Below, one piece after another: positions 50,098 through 58,504 of a DNA stretch of 64,000 nt. The DNA lies in NCBI RefSeq assembly GCF_042649925.1, contig NZ_JBHSAF010000014.1:992001-1056000 (forward strand). The letters are read 5' to 3'. The translations under genes and the position numbers were made by a program. Each line of letters opens with the position of its first letter. Position 1 is the first letter of the stretch. The DNA is from Pseudaeromonas sharmana (GTDB taxonomy: Bacteria > Pseudomonadota > Gammaproteobacteria > Enterobacterales > Aeromonadaceae). The notes under the pieces are model-generated. The model saw only the letters and a list, made by a program, of their open reading frames with translations. It did no database searches and had not been told where the DNA came from.

Positions 50098-51768
50098 ATG
50101 CTGACCCAACTGACTGTCCAGAACTTTGCGATCGTACGCTTTCTTGAACTTGAGCTGCATGCCGGCATGACCTGCATTACCGGTGAAACCGGTGCTGGAA
50201 AATCCATCGCGATCGACGCCCTCGGTCTATGCCTTGGTGAACGCGCCGAGGGAAATATGGTCCGTCCCGGAGCCGAACGCAGTGAACTGACAGCCCGTTT
50301 TTCATTGGAGCGCAATCCGGCGGCCCGGTTGTGGCTGCAACAGCATGAATTGCTGCAAGAGGATGAGTGCTTATTGCGCCGAGTCATCACGGCCGAGGGG
50401 CGCTCTCGAGCCTACATTAACGGCACGCCCGTTCCTGTCACGCAGTTACGTAGCTTGGGACAGCTCCTGATCAACATTCACGGCCAACACGCCCATCAAT
50501 TGTTGCTGCGCGCCGAACACCAACTGACCATCCTCGATGCCTATGCCGGCCATCAAGAGCTGCTGCAGGGCACCCGCAACGCATACCAACAGTGGCGTCA
50601 AAGTCAGAGCGAGCTGCAGCGCCTGGAACAGGAGCGCAGTCAGCGCGATGCCAGACGACAACTCTTGGAGTATCAAGTTGACGAGCTGGACCAATTCGCG
50701 CTGCAGGATGGTGAGTTCGAAGAAATCGAAACCGAGCACAGCCGTCTGGCGAACCGTGGCGAAATTGTCGAAGCCTGTCAGGCCAGTCTCGAGTTACTGC
50801 AAGATGGCGACGATATCACGCTGGTCAGCCTGTTAAATCAAACCTGCCACCGTCTCGATGATATCTGCGCCATGGATGAGCGTCTGCTTCCGGTGAACCA
50901 GATGCTGCAAGAAGCCTTGATACAGGTGCAAGAGAGTCATCAGGAGTTGCGGCATTACCTGGATAGCCTGGATCTGGACCCTGAACGGTTATCACTGCTC
51001 GATGAACGGCTCTCACGCAGCATGGCCTTGTCGCGCAAGCATCATGTCCGGCCGCAAGCACTCTATGCACACCATCAGCAACTCGCAAGTGAACTGGCTG
51101 CCCTGAGCGCAGACGATGCCAGGTTAGATTCGCTTCGAGACGAGTTGGGACACTTGCATGCGCATTATATCGAGCAGGCGCATCGACTCAGTGCCAGCCG
51201 CCAGCGTCACGCCGAGGAGTTGGCACAACGGATCAGTTCGCGCATCCAGGCACTGGCGATGCCTCACGGCCAGCTGACGATACAGGTTCAGCCGCATGCT
51301 GATGCCACACCGTCGGCACTGGGACAGGACCTGGTTGAATTTCTCGTCACGACCAATCCAGGGCAACCACCGCAAGCCCTGGCCAAAGTGGCCTCCGGGG
51401 GGGAGTTGTCTCGCATCAGCCTGGCCATCCAGGTCATTACTGCCGAGCGCATCGCCACACCAAGCCTGATTTTCGATGAGGTCGACGTCGGCATCAGTGG
51501 CCCGACAGCGAATGTGGTCGGTAAGCTGCTACGCGAGCTGGGGCGCTCGACCCAGGTGCTGGTCGTTACCCATTTGCCACAAGTTGCGGGGCAAGGACAC
51601 CATCATCTCTTCGTCAGCAAGCACAGTGATGGTCACGAGACCGAAACCCTGATGCAACGTCTCGACAAACAAGGGCGACTCGATGAATTGGCGCGCTTGC
51701 TTGGCGGCGATCAGATCACCCGCAATACCCTGGCCAATGCCCGAGAGCTCCTGCAAGCGGCCGAATGA
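50098..51768 (+). CDS. recN: DNA repair protein RecN
   Basis: RecN is an SMC-like ATPase acting in double-strand break repair and induced by SOS. It has 556 residues. Walker A is GETGAGKSIAIDALGL near residue 30. A coiled-coil middle part is followed by the C-terminal head with KVASGGELSRISLAIQV (signature) and LIFDEVDVGISG (Walker B). The ATG at 50098 gives MLTQLTVQNFAIV as in relatives; a GTG four codons earlier is in frame. Two LexA boxes overlap its promoter. Confidence 0.97.
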   Translation: MLTQLTVQNFAIVRFLELELHAGMTCITGETGAGKSIAIDALGLCLGERAEGNMVRPGAERSELTARFSLERNPAARLWLQQHELLQEDECLLRRVITAEGRSRAYINGTPVPVTQLRSLGQLLINIHGQHAHQLLLRAEHQLTILDAYAGHQELLQGTRNAYQQWRQSQSELQRLEQERSQRDARRQLLEYQVDELDQFALQDGEFEEIETEHSRLANRGEIVEACQASLELLQDGDDITLVSLLNQTCHRLDDICAMDERLLPVNQMLQEALIQVQESHQELRHYLDSLDLDPERLSLLDERLSRSMALSRKHHVRPQALYAHHQQLASELAALSADDARLDSLRDELGHLHAHYIEQAHRLSASRQRHAEELAQRISSRIQALAMPHGQLTIQVQPHADATPSALGQDLVEFLVTTNPGQPPQALAKVASGGELSRISLAIQVITAERIATPSLIFDEVDVGISGPTANVVGKLLRELGRSTQVLVVTHLPQVAGQGHHHLFVSKHSDGHETETLMQRLDKQGRLDELARLLGGDQITRNTLANARELLQAAE

Positions 51769-51876
51769 CGCACAACCTGCGGATGGCACAGCTTTTATGT
51801 CCATCCGCTTTTACTTCATACGCGTTCCCCGTTATCATCACCGCCAGCTTGAATGGTTCTGATGGACAATAACTCG

Positions 51877-52215
51877 ATGCGCATTAAATTCCTGCTTGTC
51901 AGCACACTCTCTGCCGCCCTGCTTATGACCAGTGGCTGTGTCTATCGCATAGATGTGCCGCAGGGCAACTTCGTCGAACAAAAGCAAATTGAACAATTGC
52001 GTGCCGGCATGACCCGTGAACAAGTGGCTTATGTGCTGGGTAGCCCCATGGTGCAAGATGCCTTCGATAATTCGACCTGGCATTACGTCTATTACCTGCG
52101 TGAAGGCTGGAACGAACCAAAACGTAAAACCCTGACCGTTCACTTTGCTGGCGATAAACTGAGCTCGGTCAACGGCGATTTCCCGGCCCCCAAGAGCTTT
52201 AACATGCCGTTGTGA
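51877..52215 (+). CDS. bamE: Outer membrane assembly lipoprotein BamE
   Basis: BamE is a small lipoprotein of the BAM complex that inserts outer-membrane proteins. The signal peptide ends in the lipobox LMTSGC with Cys21 when the ATG at 51877 is used; ATGs at 51853 and 51862 are in frame. The core RAGMTREQVAYVLGSPMVQD and WHYVYYLREG is typical. It follows recN as in E. coli and has a terminator 20 bases past its stop. Confidence 0.94.
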   Translation: MRIKFLLVSTLSAALLMTSGCVYRIDVPQGNFVEQKQIEQLRAGMTREQVAYVLGSPMVQDAFDNSTWHYVYYLREGWNEPKRKTLTVHFAGDKLSSVNGDFPAPKSFNMPL

Positions 52216-52236
52216 TAACACGCGACATCACCAATC

Positions 52237-52266
52237 AAAAACGCCCTGTCATCACAGGGCGTTTTT
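52237..52266 (+). terminator. Terminator of bamE
   Basis: The stem AACGCCCTGT/ACAGGGCGTT with loop CATC is followed by T5, and A4 precedes it, so it can also serve the converging rnfH gene. Confidence 0.9.
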
Positions 52267-52342
52267 CATTTTGACGCGATACGACTGCAAGCTCCGACAC
52301 GCAATACCGCAACGCGGGCGCAGGACCACAGCACACTCCAAC

Positions 52343-52639
52343 TCATCCGCCCCGCTCTTTAGCCTTGTCTGCCCGCTGCTTACGCATGGCTCGGGGGTCT
52401 GCCGTCAGTGGACGATAAACCTCGATGCGTTCACCACCACGCAGCAACGTATCCAACGATACCAGACGACTGTAAATACCGACCTTCAGCGTTTCGAGTA
52501 CCAGTTCAGGCACCCGTTGCAGCAAACCACTGGCCTGGATCGCGTCACGCACTGTGCTACCAGCAACCAGTTTGACGACCAGCAAGGTCTGCTTCTGTGG
52601 CAAGGCATAAACCACCTCGGCACGAATCAACTCACTCAC
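52343..52639 (-). CDS. rnfH: RnfH family ubiquitin-like protein (RatB)
   Basis: This is a 98-residue beta-grasp protein of unknown exact role, found next to ratA in most gammaproteobacteria. It has AEVVYALPQKQTLLVVKL, then KVGIYSRLVSL and RIEVYRPLTADPRAMRKQRA, the C-terminal signature. It overlaps the end of ratA by 8 bases, so it is translated after it. Confidence 0.94.
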   Translation of the reverse strand: MSELIRAEVVYALPQKQTLLVVKLVAGSTVRDAIQASGLLQRVPELVLETLKVGIYSRLVSLDTLLRGGERIEVYRPLTADPRAMRKQRADKAKERGG

Positions 52640-53066
52640 CGTACACCTCCTTTGCTCGCAGGGTGAAGGCCTGCACCATCATCTGGACCAGCTCGGTGAA
52701 GATACGGCCAAACGCCAGCTCGACCAAGCGCGAGCTGAACTCGAACTCCAACGCCAACTCGACCTTGCTGGCATCGTCATCAAGGGGAGTAAAAGTCCAG
52801 GTGCCCTGGAGATGGCGAAAAGGCCCCTCCACCAGCGTCATCGAGATCACACGTCCAGGTTGCAGCTGGTTGCGTGTGGTAAAACCATGATGAATGCCGG
52901 CCTTGGCCACATCGACACGCGCAACCATCTCTGCCCCGTGCAGGCTGAGTACCTCACTACCGACACATCCCGGCAGGAACTGCGGGTAAGCGGCAACATC
53001 ATTAACCAGGTGATACATCTGCTCGGCACTGAACATCACCAGAGCACTGCGCTGAATACGGGACAT
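52632..53066 (-). CDS. ratA: RatA/PasT family START-like protein
   Basis: This is a 144-residue START-fold protein related to coenzyme Q-binding Coq10; in E. coli it was described as RatA/PasT with effects on ribosome association and persistence. It has SALVMFSAEQMYHLVNDVAAYPQFLPGC near the N-terminus (split over residues 6-34) and WTFTPLDDDASKVEL later. The ATG at 53066 follows GAGGAGG. It is divergent from smpB, as in E. coli. Confidence 0.94.
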   Translation of the reverse strand: MSRIQRSALVMFSAEQMYHLVNDVAAYPQFLPGCVGSEVLSLHGAEMVARVDVAKAGIHHGFTTRNQLQPGRVISMTLVEGPFRHLQGTWTFTPLDDDASKVELALEFEFSSRLVELAFGRIFTELVQMMVQAFTLRAKEVYGE

Positions 53067-53159
53067 CAAGCCTCCTCGCAAAACGAGGCAAAATTCTAGC
53101 ATCGAAGCGAAAAATCGCATCCGAAATCTGCAGCGGCCCCGACCATGAGCCGACGCTTG

Positions 53160-53187
53160 TTTACTGTACGCGGCACGTCCGTATAAT
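53160..53187 (+). promoter_or_regulatory. Promoter of smpB
   Basis: A perfect TATAAT lies at 53182-53187, with TTTACT at 53160-53165 at a 16-base distance. The smpB start is 44 bases downstream. Confidence 0.65.
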
Positions 53188-53230
53188 GGCCGGCTTGATG
53201 TATGCAAATGAATGTTAAAAGGTTACCCGC

Positions 53231-53713
53231 ATGAGCAAGAACAAAAGTAAGAACGCCGGGTCCAACACCATAGCGCTGAATAAAAAGGCGCGTCATGAAT
53301 ACTTCATCGAAGATAAGTATGAAGCAGGCCTGGAGCTTCAGGGTTGGGAAGTCAAATCCTTGCGCGCAGGTAAGGCTAATATCGGTGATGGTTATGTCAT
53401 TGTCCGTAATGGCGAGGTTTACCTGTTTGGCGCCAACTTCACACCGCTGAGCCTGGCTTCTACCCACGTGGTCTGCGACCCTACCCGCACCCGCAAGCTG
53501 TTGCTGCAAAAGAGCCAGATCGAACGACTGATCGGTCTGGTCGAGCGCCAAGGTTATACTCTGATACCCCTCGCCCTCTATTGGAAAAATGCCTGGGTCA
53601 AGATCGAGATCGGACTGGCCAAGGGTAAGAAAGAACATGATAAGCGCGATGACCTCAAAGAACGTGAATGGCAACGCGATAAAGAACGGATGATGAAGAA
53701 CAAAGGGCGTTAA
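53231..53713 (+). CDS. smpB: SsrA-binding protein SmpB
   Basis: SmpB binds tmRNA and places it in stalled ribosomes for trans-translation. It has 160 residues as in E. coli. It shows IALNKKARHEYFIEDKYEAG, LQGWEVKSLRAGKANIGDGY and the C-terminal basic tail (KGKKEHDKRDD, then KDRE-type residues) that mimics codon-anticodon pairing. The tmRNA gene follows directly. Confidence 0.98.
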   Translation: MSKNKSKNAGSNTIALNKKARHEYFIEDKYEAGLELQGWEVKSLRAGKANIGDGYVIVRNGEVYLFGANFTPLSLASTHVVCDPTRTRKLLLQKSQIERLIGLVERQGYTLIPLALYWKNAWVKIEIGLAKGKKEHDKRDDLKEREWQRDKERMMKNKGR

Positions 53714-53716
53714 GCC

Positions 53717-53745
53717 TTGGCCTTAGCCTCCAGTTACGGTAAGAT
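53717..53745 (+). promoter_or_regulatory. Promoter of ssrA
   Basis: TTGGCC at 53717-53722 and TAAGAT at 53740-53745 are 17 bases apart. The mature tmRNA start lies 15 bases downstream, consistent with a short leader removed by RNase P. Confidence 0.6.
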
Positions 53746-53759
53746 GAGGTCAACACATT

Positions 53760-54119
53760 GGGGCTGATTCTGGATTCGACGGGAAATGCGAAACCCAAGG
53801 TGCATGCCGAGGTGCGGTAGGCCTCGTTAACAAACCGCAAAAAATAGTCGCAAACGACGAAACCTACGCTTTAGCAGCTTAATAACCTGCTCGAAGCCCT
53901 TCTACCCTAGCTTGCTTGTGACTTAGGGAATCGGAAGGTCATCCTTCACAAGATCGCGTGGAAGTCCTGCCTGGGGCGGAAGCGTTAAAACCAATCAGGC
54001 TAGTCATTCGGTGGCGTGTCGGTCCGCAGCTGGGTGGCGAATGTAAAGACTCGACTAAGCATGTAGTACTGAGGATGTAGGTTTTTCGGACGCGGGTTCA
54101 AATCCCGCCAGCTCCACCA
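53760..54119 (+). ncRNA. ssrA: tmRNA (ssrA)
   Basis: This 360-base RNA starts GGGGCTGATTCTGGATTC and ends in the TPsiC arm GGGTTCAAATCCC with AGCTCCACCA, so the tRNA-like ends pair and CCA is encoded. The tag reading frame at 53850-53882 encodes ANDETYALAA followed by TAA. The E. coli tag is ANDENYALAA, so one residue differs. The degradation signal LAA is kept. It lies after smpB, its protein partner. Confidence 0.98.
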
Positions 54120-54125
54120 ATACTT

Positions 54126-54155
54126 AAGGCCCTGATTTTTCAGGGCCTTTTTCTT
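54126..54155 (+). terminator. Terminator of ssrA
   Basis: The stem AAGGCCCTG/CAGGGCCTT has a short T-rich loop and is followed by TTTCTTT. Confidence 0.9.
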
Positions 54156-54696
54156 TGGTCGAGCAGCAAGGGGTCACACTATGCGCTATCCCGGGCGGCG
54201 ACTAGCTACTGTTCCGTACGCATCAAAAAAACAGTGCGTCATCTGCTGAATCGCCGGCATTGACTGCCATCGCTTTCACTCGTCTCGCCCCCCGATGGCT
54301 ACCGCCCTGCTTCGCTGATACGGATACACAGTCGCGACATGACTTGGCAAGTAGCGTTACGCGTACAGATGTGGCTCCCGACTTACCCGAGTGCCAGTTA
54401 GCTTGCGCAACCGATGAGGTTGTGTTCTCGTTTGTTATTGGATCATTGATCGTCGGTGTAACGTCTGCTGATCAGGAATATCTCCGCCAGGGAGACACTA
54501 TAAACATCAGACCTCGTCCTTACAGGGATAAAACGACCAATCGCTGAAGCATATCGGTGACATGTTCAACGGCGTAGCAACAAAAATCACTGTATACAGC
54601 TTGTGCTGCGAATCCGGGCTCAGCCCCACCCAGGTGACAGAGCCATCCTTCCACCGTTACAGTGTTCACTCTGCCTGACTGCATCAAGGAGACACC
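54156..54696. other. Gene-free stretch downstream of ssrA
   Basis: No convincing gene is seen in these 540 bases. A 95-codon open frame (54260-54547) has no ribosome site or recognisable content. There is no integrase and no repeat of the ssrA 3' end within this stretch, though the 3' end of ssrA is a common integration site in general. Confidence 0.6.
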
Positions 54697-55236
54697 ATGT
54701 TCTGCCCGCATTGTGGCCAGCCGACGTTACGTCATTACCAGCAACACGAATATTACTGTGCCTGTGGTTTCCGTTTTTTTCACAATGCCGCTGCGGCTGT
54801 TGCCGCTATCATCCAGCTGCAAGACACCATTCTGGTCACCCGCCGGGCTCGAGCGCCCGGGCAAGGCCAACTGGATTTCCCTGGCGGCTTTGTCGACCCC
54901 GGTGAAACGCTGGAACAAGCACTTTGCCGTGAGCTCAACGAGGAACTGGCCCTGTGCATTGCACCGGAACAACTGATCTGGTTTGGCTCGCAAGCCAATG
55001 TCTACCCGTTTGCAGGCGTCACTTACTCAACCTGCGATGCCTACTTCCGCGTTGTGCTACAGGAACTGCCGCCATTGCACAACGAGGCGGAAATCAGTGA
55101 ACACTTGTGGTTATCTCCCGCGGCCTTAAGTGCCGATGATTTCGCTTTCGAATCGTCGAAGCGCGCATTGCAACGGCTGCTCAGCCTGCTTGCTGCCGAC
55201 GTTGGCGCTGGGGGAACGACCAAAACTGCAGTATAG
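54697..55236 (+). CDS. Nudix hydrolase with N-terminal zinc ribbon
   Basis: This is a 179-residue cytoplasmic Nudix enzyme. The N-terminus has CPHC at 3-6 and CAC at 21-23, a zinc ribbon. The Nudix box runs from GGFVDPGE to RELNEELAL at about residues 66-90, with the catalytic glutamates RELNEE in place. The usual glycine after EE is replaced by Ala (EELAL). Substrates may be nucleoside diphosphates such as NADH, but sequence alone does not decide. AAGGAGACACC precedes the ATG. Confidence 0.85.
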   Translation: MFCPHCGQPTLRHYQQHEYYCACGFRFFHNAAAAVAAIIQLQDTILVTRRARAPGQGQLDFPGGFVDPGETLEQALCRELNEELALCIAPEQLIWFGSQANVYPFAGVTYSTCDAYFRVVLQELPPLHNEAEISEHLWLSPAALSADDFAFESSKRALQRLLSLLAADVGAGGTTKTAV

Positions 55237-55288
55237 TGCCGGCATTTGGCAGCCCTCGTGTCGCCGCCCCCCACCGTCAGGAGAAAAC

Positions 55289-55591
55289 ATGAGCCAACAA
55301 GAAGAGATGATGCAAGATGAGTTGAACGAGGCGTTCTGGACGCGGACTGATGCCGTGATTCAATTGGCTAACACTCAGGCGGAAGAGGCCGATGCTGACG
55401 ACGTAAACGCCTCATTGCTGTATGCGGCGGCGCGCTTCTCCTCGTTCCTTATCGCCGCCCAAGCCGAGGATCATGCCAGCCTGCTGCATGGTCGTGATCA
55501 GGCCGTGGATTATTTTGCCAATCAGTTTCGCCAGCTGCTGGCTGAAAATATCGATGACTACCTCGAGAACTTCGACGAATACAATGCTTGA
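55289..55591 (+). CDS. DUF3144 family protein
   Basis: This is a 100-residue acidic helical protein of unknown function. The ATG at 55289 follows AGGAGAAAAC. It shows FWTRTDAVIQLANTQAEEA, then LLYAAARFSSFLIAAQAE and VDYFANQFRQLLAENIDDY, the DUF3144 pattern. It lies 52 bases after the Nudix gene on the same strand. A hairpin GTTGGCGC/GCGCCAAC lies just past its stop without a T run. Confidence 0.82.
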   Translation: MSQQEEMMQDELNEAFWTRTDAVIQLANTQAEEADADDVNASLLYAAARFSSFLIAAQAEDHASLLHGRDQAVDYFANQFRQLLAENIDDYLENFDEYNA

Positions 55592-55921
55592 ACATGACGT
55601 TGGCGCTGAATGGCGCCAACTCTGGGCATCAGCGCTAAATTAAACTCCCTCCTGGCGACCAGGAAGCATTATTTTCGCCCAAGCCATTTTCAGAAAACGA
55701 TATATTCCCGCAAAGCGGGAAAAATAAAAAAATCATTTTGTTTCAATATGATAAACAAAAGCAATCATCCTTCTAATTACAGCAAAGCTCATTTGTATCC
55801 CGTTTTATTTTCTCGCAGACGTGGTGGCCTTGAATAAAAGAGTGGCACCTGTCATCGATTACAGGCGAAAATAATAGAGTTATCAATTGAGCGTTCGACT
55901 CGCTGCCGTTGTGGAGCCCAC
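55592..55921. other. AT-rich intergenic stretch
   Basis: This stretch holds the hairpin at about 55599-55620 and then AT-rich DNA. A 75-codon open frame at 55610-55837 has no ribosome site and unusual composition, so no gene is called. A promoter for the next gene is likely here, but no clear element was picked. Confidence 0.5.
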
Positions 55922-56584
55922 ATGCCTGCCGTTGATTCTGCCACCCGTCTGCACTTTCTCTACGATCCCCTCTGTGGCTGGAGTTATGGTGCCATGCCGC
56001 TGTTGGCCATCGCCCGCCAACGCAATGACATGCACATTGTGCTGCACGGAGCCGGACTCTGGGTCGGCCATCGGCGCCCTCACTTTGGCACCAGCCTGCA
56101 AGCCCAGTTGCTGTTTGTCGACCAACAGATCAGTGTCGCCACGGGGCAGTGTTTCGGTGACCGCTATCTGAACCGGTTACTGCTCGATAGTCACAAATAC
56201 CTCGACTCCGAACCGCCACTGCGCGCCCTGCTGGCGCTGGACGCGCTTGGGGGAGATGCGGTGGCCCTGCTACAGGAGATGCAGCACGCCTTTTTCCAGC
56301 ACGGGGAATGGTTGGCCGATACGGCGCTGTTATGTGATCTGGCGGCAAAGCAGCAGATCGACGGCACCGCGTTCGAACACGCCATGGTCCGGGTCGATCT
56401 CTTAGCGCATCTGCAACAGACTCAGCACTGGCTGCACCGTCTGCAGGCCCCAGGCTTTCCCGCCATGGGGCTGGAAACCGCCGGGCAACTGCATCCCATC
56501 GATTTGCGTGCGTTCCATGGTCACTCGGCGTTGTTTGCGGAACACCTCGACGGACTGATGGCCACCCCCATGCATCATGTTTGA
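55922..56584 (+). CDS. DsbA-family thioredoxin-fold protein with a CGWS site
   Basis: This 220-residue protein has the DsbA/FrnE-type start RLHFLYDPLCGWSYGAMPLL. Relatives usually have CGWC here; the second active cysteine is replaced by Ser. The C-terminal thioredoxin part has the cis-Pro segment GFPAMGLETAGQLHPI near 185. No signal peptide is evident, so a cytoplasmic location is likely. With one cysteine it cannot make the standard intramolecular disulfide; a glutathione-dependent or isomerase-like role is possible but unproven. It converges with the AraC regulator gene. Confidence 0.83.
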   Translation: MPAVDSATRLHFLYDPLCGWSYGAMPLLAIARQRNDMHIVLHGAGLWVGHRRPHFGTSLQAQLLFVDQQISVATGQCFGDRYLNRLLLDSHKYLDSEPPLRALLALDALGGDAVALLQEMQHAFFQHGEWLADTALLCDLAAKQQIDGTAFEHAMVRVDLLAHLQQTQHWLHRLQAPGFPAMGLETAGQLHPIDLRAFHGHSALFAEHLDGLMATPMHHV

Positions 56585-56585
56585 A

Positions 56586-57431
56586 TCAGGGCTGAATACC
56601 CAACTGCCGGCGATAACGTTCCGGTGTTGTACCGGATAGCGACTGGAACATGGTGATAAACGCCGAAGACGAGCTATATCCCAACTCCAGCGCAATCTCC
56701 TTGATGCTGATGTGCTGCTCCAGTAGCGGCAGGGCATGTAAAAAGCGCAGTCGTTGCCGCCACTGACTAAAAGACATGCCCAGCTCACGTTGGCAGCGCC
56801 GCGATAAGGTCCGTTCTGTACTGTGTACCAGCCGCGCCCATTGCGCCAATGAGCGATTGTCCGCCGGTTGTTGCTCCAACGCCCGCAGGACTGGAGCCAA
56901 TTGCCGATCCTCACTGGTTGGCAAGTAGCGCTGCTGCCGCGGACAGCGCAACAACTGCTCGATAAGCACCTGAGCCAAATGCAGATCCGTGGCTTCGACA
57001 GGGACAGCCAACGCATTTTGCCGAAAGTGCGTCATGATGGCTTGTACCAGAGGAGACAACTCCAGCACGCACGGGATCGCAGGCATGTCCCTACTCCACT
57101 CGGCCGACAGGTTGAGCGTGCCGAAGTCCAGCGGTTGATGATTGTAGCTGTAATGCCTGGCGCGCGGCGGGATCCAGACGCCAAACCCCGGCGGTGCGAT
57201 CACGCTCTGCCCCTCGATGGAGAGTTCCATCAGGCCACTGTGAATAACGGCCAATTGCCCCCATTCGTGCCACTCCTCCTCCAGATCCGTCATTGCCGCC
57301 AGATGGGCCTCACAAAAGCGCAGTGTCTGGGGTGCCAGGCTGATAGAGGGCGCGGAATGACGCTGTGGCCGCGGACGACGGCATGTCATCGCGTGGCGAG
57401 TTGCATCAGCAGGAGATGGCTTGGTTGTCAT
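56586..57431 (-). CDS. AraC-family transcriptional regulator
   Basis: This is a 281-residue one-component regulator. The N-terminal cupin-like ligand domain (about 20-110) has LMELSIEGQSVIAPPGFGVWIPP split over about 70-92. The C-terminal double helix-turn-helix has NRSLAQWARLVHSTERTLSRRC and the second helix IALELGYSSSSAFITMFQSLSGTTPERYRRQ split over the last 35 residues. The start is uncertain: ATG at 57431 and at 57389 lack strong ribosome sites. It is divergent from the EamA transporter gene with 95 bases between, so it probably controls that exporter. Confidence 0.88.
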   Translation of the reverse strand: MTTKPSPADATRHAMTCRRPRPQRHSAPSISLAPQTLRFCEAHLAAMTDLEEEWHEWGQLAVIHSGLMELSIEGQSVIAPPGFGVWIPPRARHYSYNHQPLDFGTLNLSAEWSRDMPAIPCVLELSPLVQAIMTHFRQNALAVPVEATDLHLAQVLIEQLLRCPRQQRYLPTSEDRQLAPVLRALEQQPADNRSLAQWARLVHSTERTLSRRCQRELGMSFSQWRQRLRFLHALPLLEQHISIKEIALELGYSSSSAFITMFQSLSGTTPERYRRQLGIQP

Positions 57432-57526
57432 GGCTGAAAAGCACAATCGGTTGGCGGATTTTCATTATATCGCTAAAAAATGCCAGCGTAGAATCGCCGC
57501 CGATTACTTCTTGTCGAGTTCTTGTC

Positions 57527-58444
57527 ATGTTTTGGTTTCCGCTGTGCGCCGTCCTGATCTGGAGCGGTAATGCCATCGTCAGCAAACTGGCTGCCGGTAC
57601 TATCGAACCTGGTGTTATTGCGTTTTATCGCTGGTTCCTCGCCTGGCTGCTGGTCACCCCGTTTATGGCACGACCACTGTGGCGTCAACGCCACCAGTTG
57701 CGGCCGCACATCGGCAAGCTGATGCTGCTGGCCTTGCTGGGAATGGTGCTGAACCAGAGCCTGGGTTACTACGCCGCACAAAGCATCAGCGCCGTCAATA
57801 TCGGCATCCACAATGCGCTGATCCCGCTGCTGACCGTGATCCTCAGCCTGCTGTTACTGCGCGAGCCGCCCACTCTGGGCATCCTCACCGGCTCAGTGCT
57901 CTCGATTGTCGGGCTGATCTGGCTGGTCAGCGCCGGGCAACCGGCTCGCCTGCTGGCTCAGGGCATGGGGCACGGTGATGCATTGATGCTGTTGGCGGTG
58001 GGTTGCTATGCGCTGTATGGCGTTCTGCACAAACGCTGGGCGCTGCCATTGACCGGCTGGCAACAGCTGTACCTGCAAATGTCTGCCGCCCTGATCTGGT
58101 TGTTACCCGATTTTATCCGCGCCGGCGTTATTCACTCCAATCAGTGGCAGCTCAACAGCCAGAGCTGGCCGCTGGTGATATATGCTGCGTTGCCCGCCTC
58201 GTTACTGGCAACCTGGCTGTGGTTGGAGGGCGTGAGACAGCTCGGCGCCAACCGCACAGCGATCTTCATGAACTTGCTGCCGCTGTTTACAGCTGTGCTG
58301 GCGGTGGCCGGTTTGGGAGAACAGTTACACCACTATCATATTTGGGGTGGGGGACTGACTTTGCTCGGGGTCCTGCTGTGCCAGCTCTGGCGACAACCCA
58401 TCCGCCTTGGTACAGCGCAGCGAACATTGAATGCAGGTTGTTGA
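57527..58444 (+). CDS. EamA/RhaT-family transporter (DMT superfamily)
   Basis: This 305-residue inner-membrane protein has about ten hydrophobic helices in two EamA repeats. Repeat 1 starts FPLCAVLIWSGNAIVSKLAAG; repeat 2 starts at about 150 with DALMLLAVGCYALYGVLHKRW. Such proteins export or import metabolites and drugs; the substrate is unknown. The arrangement with an adjacent divergent AraC regulator resembles the NimR/NimT pair of E. coli in layout. The ATG at 57527 is the first start inside the conserved region. Confidence 0.88.
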   Translation: MFWFPLCAVLIWSGNAIVSKLAAGTIEPGVIAFYRWFLAWLLVTPFMARPLWRQRHQLRPHIGKLMLLALLGMVLNQSLGYYAAQSISAVNIGIHNALIPLLTVILSLLLLREPPTLGILTGSVLSIVGLIWLVSAGQPARLLAQGMGHGDALMLLAVGCYALYGVLHKRWALPLTGWQQLYLQMSAALIWLLPDFIRAGVIHSNQWQLNSQSWPLVIYAALPASLLATWLWLEGVRQLGANRTAIFMNLLPLFTAVLAVAGLGEQLHHYHIWGGGLTLLGVLLCQLWRQPIRLGTAQRTLNAGC

Positions 58445-58504
58445 TCTTGCTTGCCACTGCGAGCTTGGCTAGTCTCGACAAAGAGAGCCTTGTCGAGAGG
58501 TCTG

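Noticed and set aside
54260..54547. 95-codon open frame downstream of ssrA
   Set aside because: No ribosome site or family match; composition not protein-like.
53760..54696. Genomic island integrated at the ssrA 3' end
   Set aside because: No integrase and no repeated ssrA end were seen; downstream genes have normal composition.
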